Source: Isoetes taiwanensis
Lineage: Eukaryota; Streptophyta; Lycopodiopsida; Isoetales; Isoetaceae
Reading direction: 5' to 3'
Length of the DNA: 64,000 nt
NCBI GenBank assembly: GCA_021234155.1
Contig: JAJEKV010000048.1
Span: 122,001 to 186,000 of the forward strand
Positions within the stretch are counted from its first letter, which is position 1; each line of letters opens with the position of its first letter. The notes beneath the pieces were generated by a model that made no database searches, was not told the origin of the DNA, and saw nothing but the letters and a program-made list of their open reading frames with translations. Below, piece after piece: positions 45,486 through 55,848 of the stretch. A program made the position numbers and the translations under genes.

Positions 45486-46276
45486 TTTGCAAGGCTTTTG
45501 CAGCAGTAATTTAGTAAGCTATTGACCTTCTTCACTGCATTCATTTTTTTGTAAGACATAGGGCAGTCCAAGATGGTTTAGGCTTGTTTAAGAAGAGCAG
45601 ATTGGTATCTTTGTCTTCTATTATTTTGCTGAAGAGCAAAAGCGCTGTACAAGCAAAAGAAATGTTGTAAAAAAGATGGCTAATCTTAATTATTTGCAAT
45701 TTCGTGAAAAAAACAACGTTGTATATGTTGAAGAGGAGGCTGTTGGGACACAGATCCTTATTGATTTGTGTATATAGGTTAAAATAGGTCTGAATTAGGG
45801 TCTATTGTGAAGCTAAAGGCGCCGGAGGAGAGGACGCAGCCATAGTTAGTTTCTGTTTGCTATTTTTTTTGCATCCGGGAGTTTAGTTTCGATGCCTTCT
45901 ACTTTTTAATGCTGATGTAAAATGCTTGCAGGGTATCGATCTGGAGCGCAGAAATTACATGGATCCACAAGTGCAGAATCAAACGAGGTAAGAACAAACG
46001 TGAATTAATAATTGGGTTAGAGGGAAAATAATACATAGACATGCCTGCTAAGTATGTGCAACGACCAATAAGTAAACCCATGCCCCTGCAATGGACCAAT
46101 TAATTAGTTATTTTAAGTCTAGCAAGAAGCAGCCTTGTAAAAAATTTGCTTTAATTATCTTTGCTTTATTTCTGTTTGCTTTAATTCTATAGCAAAGTTA
46201 TCTTTGCTTTAATTCTGTTTGCTGGCCAAAATTGTTTAAATTCTGTTTGCTTTATTTTTCTGCTGTGCTGGCCAGA
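45486..46276. other. Region upstream of the recombinase gene
   Basis: A possible exon lies at about 45,932-45,988 between a GCTTGCAG acceptor and a GTAAGA donor (reads YRSGAQKLHGSTSAESNE). It might be a 5' exon of the recombinase gene, but its phase cannot be confirmed. Otherwise AT-rich, with repeated TTTGCTTTAATTCTGTTTGC words at 46,150-46,255. Confidence 0.35.
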
Positions 46277-48389
46277 ATGACAGAAATCCAGCCTTCTTTT
46301 AGTCTAGTATCACAGGGTGTTAACTGCATTCCATCAACTCTCACTATTGATGAGGAGGCTGAGCAGATCTTGGCCGAGGTTGAGGATGGAGAAACCAGCG
46401 AAGAGGATGATTCTAAGGATGATTGGATACCTTTAGATGAGTCTTTGTTATCTGAAGCGCTTAATGGTGGTTTGGAACGGTCAAAAGGAGTGAATGCATG
46501 GGCACGTCGAAAGTTTGACTCATGGAGAAAGGATTTTAAGTATGATTGTTCTATCCCTATTGAGAAATTAGAGCTGCGAGTACTCAATGACATGCTGGCA
46601 CGATTTATTCTCCAGGTACATGCTCTTTAATTTTGTAATGTTATTGATTTTCTTTATAATGTATGTCTTTTTTTGCTGTTTTGTAGGTAAAGAAGAAGAA
46701 AAGTGACAAATTGTATCCTCCAGCAACGTAAGTAACGTATTTTGGTGAATTTTACTATGTATTTCTGTTATATCTCAGATTCTAATTTAGTTTTTATTTT
46801 GTAGGTTGCATTCTTTGTTTAGAGGCATTGGGAGAATTGTTCGGAGGGAACAAGAGAGAAGAATTGGTGTAAGCGGGGTTCGTGAGCATCCATTCGACAT
46901 CCTTCATGATCCCATTTTCTGTCAAAGCCGTGAGGCATTAATTTGTATGGTCAAGAAAACTAGGACCAGTGGCGCTTATGATAGACCAAAGAAGAAAGCA
47001 CCTCCGATCAGCTTTTTTGAAGAGAGAGAAATTTTATCTGATATTGACCATCAGATTACGCATGCGTCTGGCTGTATTAAGAGGCTAGTCTATTATATTT
47101 TGACTAGATTTGGGATTAGGGCCGTCAAAGAGCTACATGCTGTTAAGGATTGCGATCTGGTATTAGAAACGGATGAAGAGGGTGAACTTGTGAAATATGG
47201 TGAGCGTTTTAGCAAGAACCATCAGCCAACAGCCACAAAAGTTGATGATCGCCATTTTCGAAAACCTATCTGGACCCGTGAAGCAGATTTTGTTCTTACA
47301 TATAAACAATATGTTCGTCACTTACCAGCGAAGGAAAGAGACTCAGAACCAAGGTCATTGTTTCTTCAACCAATTCCAAAGAGCCGAAGCATCGTAAGTA
47401 TTCAATTACTGTTTGTTCTTTGCTGGTTTTCAATTACAAATTATTTTTTAATAATGTTTTTTGTTCATTAGGTTTGGTACGCTGTAACACCAGTTGGTAA
47501 AAATAAGCTATCAAGCTGGTTGAAGACGATGGCTTCTGTTATAAGTCCACAAACAGAGATTTGCAATAAATCTGGTAGGGTGTCATTGGTAACTAGATTG
47601 GCTGCTGCAGATGTACCGGCTGAAGTGGGCATGAGTATTACAGGACACAAGTCTGTAGCATCATATGAACAGTAAGTGAAATGTGTGTTAATATTATTTT
47701 AACTTGTTTTTTATGCGTTGGCAGATTAACTTATTAGATGGCAATGGTTTATTAGGTATGACAGGACACAAAAGTCAAAAGTAGACACATGTATGGGAAT
47801 AATTGGTCAGGCTTTAAATAATGTTGGAACTTCTCGAATGTACAAGGATGCACTTTCTGGTATGTACACTTTCTGAAATTCAATTTGTCGTTTAAATTCA
47901 ATTTGTTGTTTCTAAAATTCAATTTGTTTATTAATTTGTCGTTTATTAATTTGTCTTGTTTTTATTTATGCAGATGAAATTGCTAAAAAGTCTAGTAGTA
48001 TACTTGGTGAAGCATGTACGAATGTTATTAAAGTTCCATCAACATTGCTATCTAGTTCAGGGATTGATGGTAAAGAAAATCAAGGTGTTGCAGAAAAAAC
48101 AGCTAACAAGGATTCAAGAGCTATTATCACTGCGCCTACTACAGATTCAACAATCCTTGCAAATCCATCTCTGAAATTTGACACAGATGAAGATTATGAT
48201 GATTCTTTTTATGATGAAATGAGCAGAAATTTTCCAGATATGGCGAGGGCACTTGGCAGGTTTAATGGGCCTGTTATAAATAACCAAGGCGGCTTTACTC
48301 ATTGTACCTTCAATTTTGGGAATCAGCTTGACGTTAATCAGCTTGCTTCGGTTATTGCTTCAGCCATGAAAAAGAGTCCACAAGAATGA
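46277..48389 (+). CDS. Crypton/DUF3504-like tyrosine recombinase, six exons
   Basis: Exons 46,277-46,615, 46,687-46,727, 46,805-47,393, 47,472-47,671, 47,756-47,859 and 47,974-48,389 join in phase at GT-AG introns of 71-114 bp to give 562 codons and a stop. The N-terminus is acidic (EEAEQILAEVEDGETSEEDD). Residues about 80-145 (NAWARRKFDSWRKDF; KLYPPATLHSLFRGIGRIV) resemble the SAM-like core-binding region. The catalytic domain shows Arg232 (LTRFGIRAVKE), Arg359 (NKSGRVSLVTRLAAADVP), His382 (SITGHKSVASY) and Tyr391 nine residues later (YEQYDR). The usual His of HxxR is Lys356. The layout with GKNKLxxWLKxM matches DUF3504 proteins related to Crypton transposases. Start choice: first in-frame Met after a plausible acceptor; an upstream exon is possible. 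No disabling change was seen. It could be a transposon gene or a domesticated host gene. Confidence 0.8.
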
Positions 48390-49089
48390 GAATCCAGCTG
48401 TGCTTTTTTTTTCAAATTGGAAGATATGAAATTCTGAAATACTTGTTTTTGAACTTACAAGATACTTGTTCATGAAATTCTGTAAATACTTGTTTTTGGA
48501 AAAACCAGACAATGAGATTCTGGAAATACTTGTTCATGAAATTTTTTAAATACTTGTTTCTGGAAAACCAGACTTGAAAGTGAAATTCTGCATATAAAAA
48601 TTTGTTGAGTAGTTAGTGGAGGCAAAATTCTTCGTTATAATTTACAACCAAATTTGCAGTGATCTAAAGGTCCTGGTGATTACAACATATTTCTTGCACT
48701 CTTCCTTGAAGTCAACACGAATTTTTCATCACTTGTGGCACAGGAGGAAGAAGAGATTACTATTCTGTCTTGCACGATCCCATCTCAAAAAGAGGAGGAA
48801 ATTTATCGTGGCGGCAAAACATTTCTCTTGATCGTCTCCCTGGCGTTTAGAAAAGTGAATCAGTTCACCCCATGTATAGAAAAGTGCATGCGTTCTAGGG
48901 GTATTTGACTTAAGGTTTTGTTACCAATATTAATTGCCAACATTAATCAATTTGATATATAATGGTGATAATAAGATTATGCCATGATGATATATACGTA
49001 TTTTGCAAATATAAACTTTATATATTGAAAAATAATATTAAATTATATAGGGGTATAAATGCATGGCTAGGCAAAAAGTGTTCGTTTTT
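48390..49089. other. Region downstream of the recombinase gene
   Basis: It contains four irregular copies of TGAAATTCTGxAAATACTTG (48,425-48,560), probably 3' untranslated sequence. A GAAATTTATCGTGGCGGC word near 48,798 resembles the one at 30,768. No gene. Confidence 0.4.
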
Positions 49090-49474
49090 GGGTTGCCCCT
49101 AGGGGGGCTAACCCTTTTTTAAGTGGGTTTGTGGCATATCCTAGGTATATGCTGGAATATATCGAGGATATTCTAGCGACTGCTCCAAACCGTTTGTTGC
49201 CTGTAAACTGGCGGTTTCGCATGTTCTATCGCCGATGTTCCAACGGGTAATGGGCAGACCCGAAGCTCCAATCTGATGCGCCCTGTGCTTCATGCAAGTC
49301 CTCTGAAATATTGCTAATCGGTTAAGAATCAACTCCTACAAGGTGGCCATTTCATCTTGGGCATCGTAGCATCTGTATGGCAAAAAAAATTGGCGTCCCC
49401 ATCCGCAAGTAAGCAATATAACACATGTTTGATTGATGAAGAGTATTTTAGGCTGCAGGATGAAGCGCTAACAG
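49090..49474 (+). repeat. P-family repeat, long copy B
   Basis: Nearly identical to 39,832-40,204 from GGTTGCCCCTAGGGGGGC to GATGAAGCGCTAACAG. Differences are mostly C-to-T or G-to-A changes and an 18-bp insertion near 49,317. What lies beyond the shared right end differs (AAAACCCTGG here, GCATGGTTGAC in copy A). Confidence 0.75.
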
Positions 49475-49971
49475 AAAACCCTGGAAATGTTATAGACTTG
49501 CTTAATCCGTAAGAATTGTTTTTCCTCAGTAGAGACAATTCATTGTTATATGGCAGGTAACTTATATTGTCAGTGTATTAGTCCTAGCTATTGCTTTTAT
49601 AAGGTTTAGCTATGAAATTTCCTTTTAAACAGGGGCTAAAGGGTATTTTAGCAGATGGAGAGGAGCTTCAACTGTAGAAACCACTTACTTTTCACAGGCA
49701 ACCCCAGAGTTTTGCCCGAGCTTAAGAAGGTAAATGAGATTGAGGCATTGGATATTTATCTGGTAAGCCATTTTCTTCCTAGAAATTCTTATTCGTTGAA
49801 TTTGGTTTGATAGATTACAACATTTATTGAAGTGTGCATAATTATCTAGAAGTTATGTACCTCCATTTTTGCTTTGAATTTTTGGTTGCAATCGCATAGA
49901 GTGATGCTCGACTTTGGCGAATTTTTTTAGTTCTAAGCATGAATGAGCTTTTGAATTATTTCTTAATGGCC
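49475..49971 (+). other. Unassigned exon-like piece
   Basis: At about 49,678-49,761 an open stretch reads NHLLFTGNPRVLPELKKVNE then IEALDIYL and ends at a GTAAGC donor, preceded by a CTGTAG that could be an acceptor. It looks like a captured exon, but I cannot name the family. The rest of the interval is AT-rich with nothing recognised. Confidence 0.3.
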
Positions 49972-50553
49972 ATGACTAAGGGCCTCAAGGCAATATATGT
50001 TCCACAGTATGTCAAAACATGCACGTCCTTTATTGATGGACTGTCAGATGCGAGACAAGTTGATGATGCAAAATCTTTACTACAAAAGATGGCTTAGAGA
50101 AGTTATCACCCAAATATCATAACATTCAACTCATTCCTGAAGGGCCTATGTAAAGTTGGAAAGTTGGATGAAGCTGAAGGCTTTTTTCGAGGTTATTGCT
50201 TCAAATAAGTTGCATCCCGATGCTGTGAGCTACAACACTTCTATAATACTCTCTTTCTTGCTCTTTGTGAGAATGAGAGATACAGTGCAGCAGTAGATGT
50301 GTGTGAGCGGATGGTTGAGAAAGGTTTTGCTCCTAGGGCTTTAACATTTAGGGACCTTGTTGACAAGCTTTGTAAAGTGGAAAAATTAGATGAAGCACAG
50401 AAACTGTTGGCTTTAGGAGCTCGTGTTCCCAGCGTTGAGTTCCAAATGAGTTTTTGCAATACTTCTTCCATGCCGAGCACCAAAGATTTCTTTAGACCAA
50501 TTCCCATAAAGTCATGGTATCAAGTATTCTATTGTCTAGAAATAGCAATTTGA
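49972..50553 (+). pseudogene. P-class PPR protein fragment
   Basis: Repeats of the 35-residue PPR type are visible in broken frames: FIDGLSDARQVDDAKSLLQK (then a stop), PNIITFNSFLKGLCKVGKLD, KLHPDAVSYNTS after a frame change, and in an 84-codon frame RMVEKGFAPRALTFRDLVDK and LCKVEKLDEAQKLL. The patterns xxAxxLLxxM and Px(V/I)xTxxxLxxxLCKxGKLDEA are characteristic. At least one stop and one frameshift disable it. It is unrelated to the DYW-class fragment at 40.2 kb. Confidence 0.75.
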
Positions 50554-51799
50554 ATTGATTGTCAAAACATGACTTTGAGCTATGATTTAAGCCACTTCAC
50601 CCTCCGGCCATAGAGGGCAACCCTCCGTGCGTAGCACCTTGTTTATTTTGTACTTGATTTCTTTAACCTGAGTTTCCTCTTAGTCCTTGGTGGGATTATT
50701 GGTCTCGCATTGTCTATTACGTAGGTTTGAGCCTATTCGTTTCCAATATACTCATGTTTGGCTATGCTAATCCGAGTTCATGTTTTGGCTGGGCTAGTTT
50801 GAGCTCTTTAGCTACGTTTGTTCGAGTTAATGTTGGGGCTATAGTAGTTTGAGCTCTTCTATTTCTATTCAATGGATATTCGTTTGTGCATTTTTCCTTT
50901 TATTAATCACTCTACAGAGTTGATATTTGATGTTTTATCCATGTTTTCTTGCACTATTTCATTGCAGCTAGCTTTTTATTTTGTCTACTCATGAGTTATA
51001 TGCCTTTGCATTCGGGCCCTTTCTGGGCTTTTCATTGCAACGATCCATATGACGTTAAATGGACCTTACTTCCTTCATTAGGGGTTTTATTTGTGTACGT
51101 GTAGGCGGCTTTCATATTCCACACATGCATTATTTCCATGTTCGACATTCTTTGTGATAAGCCATGATGTCTATATTTGGGTTCGCTTTTCTCACCATGG
51201 CATCGGTCTATCCGATGCTACATTTGTTGATTCACATTTGGTTTCAAACATCTCACCATGTTTTGTACATACTATTCCAGGGGTTTTTGTCTTGAGTTTT
51301 TGGTTAAGCGCCTAGCTTAATTATTTCTGCCCTTATTCTCGGGGATTTGCATTTGTATTTGCTTATGGAAACCCTTCTATTCTATCATATGCATGCTCAT
51401 TTACCAACATTCATTTAATTTTAGTGCCTTAACATTTGCTCGCTATGTTAAAACATATGTTTTCTCAACCCATTCAACTCATGCATCAAGTTTGTTGCTT
51501 TGGACACATTGTGGCATTTTGTATTTAAAGTGCATCTTTATTTTTCTCTATGTCTAGCTTGTGTTGTCTAAGGGATTTCTAGGTTTACAAATGTCAAATT
51601 TCCACTTTTGTGGTGCCCTCTTATTTTCTCCAGTTCGTTGTCATTTGTGCTCTAGGTAGAAGTCAAAGGTTCAAATTATCCTTTTGTCCTACCCTTCACA
51701 TGAACTTTGGTTAACATTGCCTTCGCTTTCCCCTTTTTATGTCATTTGTTAGGCCTGTCTCTTTTGTGAACCTATTATTTTGGATCAAGTTATCCTTCT
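50554..51799. other. Pyrimidine-rich stretch without genes
   Basis: The plus strand is T/C-rich, the opposite bias of 5,211-8,725. It contains imperfect repeats of a GGCTATxxTxxTTTGAGCTCTT phrase (50,760-50,860). It appears to be the host sequence into which the hAT-like element at 51,808 inserted and leads into the inverted R1 copy, so it may be the body of a larger repeat. Confidence 0.4.
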
Positions 51800-51807
51800 A
51801 ACCCTAC

Positions 51808-52775
51808 CATAGATACCCGGATCGGGAACGTTTTCATCACGTGGACCTTCTCCCCGGAACCGGAACTGGAACGGGCGGGAACGGGAACTGCCGGAACGTG
51901 AATTTGAACCTTTTAATCTTAAAAATGGAGTTCCCAACTATTATACTTGTACTTTTTTTACTTGCTTTACTTTGTTTATCAAATTTATTTTACATGGAAA
52001 TTATAAACCTTAAATAGCAACACATGCTTAGTTCGTGCTCTTTTTGGAAGAGGACGTTCTGTTTGAGAAGGCTGCTCTTCCTCTGTCTCAAATTCCATCC
52101 TGAGAGAGAGAGTACAACAATAAATAATTAGAATAGAAATAGAATGCACAAGAATGTTTATTTTATATTATATTCATTCTTTATTCAGTCAGACAAAGAC
52201 AAGTATCAGAAGTATCATTCTTTATTCAGGAGACAAAGACAAGTATTAGAAGAAAGACAAGTATCAGACAAGAATCAGAAGAACAAGTATCTATTCAAAG
52301 ACAAAGACAAGTATCAGAAAGATAAAAAACGTGGTACCTGGAGGGCTTGGTTTGCAAGCTCCGCCTTTTGCACAAAAATTCAAAAAAGAATCAGAGAAAC
52401 TAAATGATTTCAACCTCTAGACATGTAAATTTATGATTTCGACTTGTTTCCTTGTTAAAACTGTTGATTTTGACCTGTTTCTTGAAGAAAAAACTCAGAC
52501 GTCACTATCTTCCGCCATATCCACGACCGCCAATTTATTTTAGGTTTTATTTTCTTGTAAAATTTAACTTTTAGGTCATTTGATAATGTTGAAATTTAAT
52601 TTTTCTTTTCCCATGTTGGGAACGTTGTAACCGGAACGTCGGGAACGGAGTTCCCAATGACGTTCCCGGTAAGACACACTTTGGGAACGTAAGGAGAAGT
52701 TCCCGGAACGCCTCAAGCATGGGAACGCGTATTGGAACGGGAACAGAGTGCGGAACGGGGTTCCGGGTATCTATG
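51808..52775. mobile_element. Non-autonomous hAT-like element, 968 bp
   Basis: The ends are CATAGATACCCGGA and its inverse TCCGGGTATCTATG, flanked by a perfect 8-bp direct duplication AACCCTAC (51,800-51,807 and 52,776-52,783). CA...TG ends with an 8-bp duplication are the hallmark of the hAT superfamily. Both subterminal regions are packed with GGAACG/CGTTCC words in both orientations, the usual position of transposase-binding motifs. The interior carries a GACAAAGACAAGTATCAGA simple repeat (52,195-52,320) and no transposase. Confidence 0.85.
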
Positions 52776-52844
52776 AACCCTACCCTTGCCTATATATCGT
52801 TTTTTGTTTAGCTCTTTCGTTCTCTTCATTGTCTTAACCTTGGG

Positions 52845-53845
52845 CTTGTAGGTAAGGAAGTTCTCTGGTAGTCGGCCGGTTTTGTGTTCTTTGCGAGTCC
52901 CTTCCCAGAATGGCATCGATCCGAGCGTCTTCTCACAGCAGCATCTCTTTCCTTATCCATTGCTTCCCACCCTACCCACCCTTATATGTTATTTTGAGTT
53001 CGTGCAGTTCCTAACGTCTAACGGGCGATTTTTCATCTATGTTTTGGTTCCTGCACTCTTTGTTGTTGTCCATCTTGGGTGTTGCTCTAATAATGTTTTT
53101 CTTTTTTCATCGGCATTATGCCGCATTATTCTCCACCTGCGGGTGATGCTGTTTTTTTTCCACCTGGAGGGTGACACATATTTCTGTTCTCCATCCGTTG
53201 GGTGTGCTTTTCTCCACCCTATGGGTGATGCTATCTCCACCTGCGGGTGATGCTGTTTATTTCTACCTCGAGGGTGACGCATATTTCTTGTTACATGATT
53301 GTTCTCCACCCGTTGGGTGATGCTTTTCTCCACCCTATTGGGTGATGCTCTCTTTTTTTCTGCTATGTTCTTCTTCTTATATTTCTATCGCTTCTATTGT
53401 TGAGGGCTTGTTGTTGTGCGGCTTGCCTCGTCACTGCCATGCATGTTTGATTTTCTCTAACCATTCACGGGTGTTTTTTAGGGTTCTTTGTATTGCTTGC
53501 AGGTTTTATGCCGTCTTCCGAGGTCCTGCTTTTTTTGGCTTCGCCATCGACCCATCTCCTTCGGTTCTCCAGGCAACACATTCAAGGTTGCTGGCGACCA
53601 TTTCTCATTAGGCTTTTCCTCGAAAACCCAAAAGGGCGGGGTTTTTTATCCCGATGAGAAGTTGTCGCCATTACCCTTCTATATTGCCTGTGCACATTTC
53701 TTTTTTCCGGGGTCGCCATTACCCGATATTGTTCCTATGGTCGGCTACCCCTCTCTATTCATCAAACAGTGTATCCTGCTGCTGTGATGAATGACAAGCC
53801 TAAGCCCGGTTTTGTGTTCTTTGCGAGTCCCTTCCCAGAATTCTA
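52845..53845 (-). repeat. R1 dispersed repeat, inverted copy
   Basis: Reverse-complement match to 4,079-5,210: GTAGTCGGCCGGTTTTGTG and GAGTCCCTTCCCAGAAT at the start, CGTCTTCTCACAGCAGC, a CCACC/GGGTGATG minisatellite, then AGGTTGCTGGCGACCATTTC, CCTCGAAAACCC and CTTCCCAGAATT at the end. The short flanking direct repeats are also present. The 89- and 99-codon frames inside have no known domain. Confidence 0.65.
53100..53350 (-). repeat. CTCCACCCxxxGGGTGATGCT minisatellite
   Basis: Seven or more irregular units of TTCTCCACC(C/T) followed by xGGGTGA(T/C)GC. Each has a CCACC/GGTG inverted pair like the units at 4,733-4,897, of which this is the diverged, inverted counterpart. Confidence 0.75.
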
Positions 53846-54251
53846 ACTAATAGCAAATGATTGCTGGTCAGACAAGAAGTTGTTTTCATCTTTTGTTGTG
53901 AATATTTTAGATGCACAATGGGAGTGCATTAATAGACTTTATGAATTCCTACTGAATTGATCCTTTGTTTTCCATCAGTTTATTGTTTATTTCTAAGACT
54001 GACTGAGTCGCCAACATCCATCAAGGTCTCTATTTATGGCTACTTGTTTTGCAGTTGTGATATCTCCCTTCTTTCAAACATTATGTCCTTGTAAATGCAT
54101 CAAGTCAAAACGTGACTATATAGCTACATATCTTAGCTCGCAACTGTTTAGAATTTGATCCTCTGTATTAAAATGCCTCAAGGTTATATAGGGCTTAGTT
54201 GTGCCTAACAGTTTGGAGGTCCTGACCAGTTCATAGGGCTCTCTTGGGTGT
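53846..54251. other. Intergenic, nothing recognised
   Basis: AT-rich with short frames. The gypsy fragment starts at its right edge. Confidence 0.4.
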
Positions 54252-54841
54252 TTGAACAGTGGTGCCAGGATCCAGCTCAACATCGCCTTTAGAACAAGAT
54301 ATGGCCACTTTGAGTTCATAGTGATGCCATTCGGACTGTCCAATGCCCCAGCAACCTTTATGAGACTCATGAACGACATTCTTCGTGAGTTTCTAGATAT
54401 GTTTATCATAGTTTTCTTTGATGACATCTTGGTGTTTAGCAAGCCCTTGAGAAGCACACACAACACTTGAGGAAGGTACTTGAAAAGCTGAGGAGGCATC
54501 AACTCTACGTGAGATTGTCTAAATGTTACTTCGCTACCGAAAGAGTAGAGTACTTGGGACATGTAATTTCAGCAGAAGGGATTTCCACTGACCCTACGAA
54601 GATTGAAGTGGTAGTTGATTGGCCAGCACCGAAGAACATCAATGAAGTGAGGAGTTTCCTCGGCTTGGTGGGTTATTACAGAAAGTTCGTCAAGAACTTT
54701 GCCAAGATAACAACCCCATTAACCGACCTCACCAAAGCAAAGAAAATAAAAGACTGGGCGAGTCATTGGCAAAAGAAGGCCCAAGCAGGATTCGAGATGT
54801 TGAAAGAGGCTTTAACGACTGCTCCAGTCCTCACCTTTTAA
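54252..54841 (+). pseudogene. Ty3/gypsy retrotransposon RT fragment
   Basis: Two overlapping frames give [40 protein letters not shown] and [13 protein letters not shown] (54,252-54,470), then after a frameshift near 54,460 [40 protein letters not shown] and [20 protein letters not shown] to 54,841. These are the later motifs of Ty3/gypsy reverse transcriptase (active-site Asp pair in FFDD) and the start of the RNase H region. No gag, protease, integrase or LTR was seen. It is a truncated, frameshifted relic. Confidence 0.85.
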
Positions 54842-55554
54842 TTCTCATTCATTTTTTCAGCCTGACTTCTGCAACAAGGAGGTGATAAGACGTAATTCGT
54901 TGTTGGAAACCTTAGCATTATTCTTAGCAAACAGCAGGCCCGCTTTAATATAGTTGACGTTTTGTATAAGGCAGAGCATAAATGGTCAATAACATGTATG
55001 TTGGAAATAACAATGAGATTTTAAACTTTGAGCCTTTCTTGAAAATCATATTACGCACTCAAGTGATGAACCAACACACTATGTCATTTAATAAGAGATA
55101 CTTACTCAAATAGAAACTTCACATAATTGATGACATAACTAGTAAGCGGATGTACGGTTCCATCTTGAACCTGTGTTTTCGTTGCGTCCTTCTCAACAAC
55201 TTCAAGAAAGTCATTAAATGTATCCTGAGATGTTTGAAAAAGCTTTTTTGTCCAAGGTTACCAAAGCTGTTACCAAAACTGATACAAATTACAAAATTTC
55301 CTACCAAAGAGACTAGGTACAAACCTCTGGAAGAAGATCACGCATTGTCTCATCATACATGTCCAGTAAGACAGATAGCTTCTCTGGAGATCTTTTGCTT
55401 TTTACTATGGCTTCGCCAGAACTTAGAAGTGTAGTAAATCTGTGCTCAATGACTTAGCGAAACTTCTTTTTCTATATGGATCAAGTTTTGAAAATATCTG
55501 ATCACAAATCTTCCTCTCCGATGCAAATAGAAGCCGGTTTAGCCAGTTTGCACA
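54842..55554. other. Intergenic, nothing recognised
   Basis: The gypsy reading frame ends in a stop and the following sequence has no retroelement motif. A 94-codon frame at 55,150-55,434 is unassigned. Confidence 0.4.
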
Positions 55555-55690
55555 TCGATCGCCCAGCAACACTGGCGATCGACAGTTTACAGGCAACAGT
55601 AACTTTGGAGCAGTTACCGGTATATTCTAGGCATATTCTAGCATATACTTAGAATATCCACATGAGCGAGCGGGGCAACCCAAAAACATG
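55555..55690 (-). repeat. P-family repeat, diverged copy
   Basis: It contains GACAGTTTACAGGCAACAG, TTTGGAGCAGTTACC, TATTCTAGGCATATTCTAGC and TATACTTAGAATATCC, then a truncated terminal palindrome (GGGGCAACCC). Orientation matches 24,880 and 28,590. Confidence 0.6.
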
Positions 55691-55848
55691 ACCAATGCCA
55701 CATATACCGGACTTCTGGCTTAGATCCATCAGTAAAGCAATTGTCATACTTCAAAAAATCAACTCAACACCCTACATAATACGGTTAGTGGAAAGGAAGT
55801 TCTAGCCTTAAGTTAAAGAGTACTCATATCAGTTCAAGCTTGTGATTT

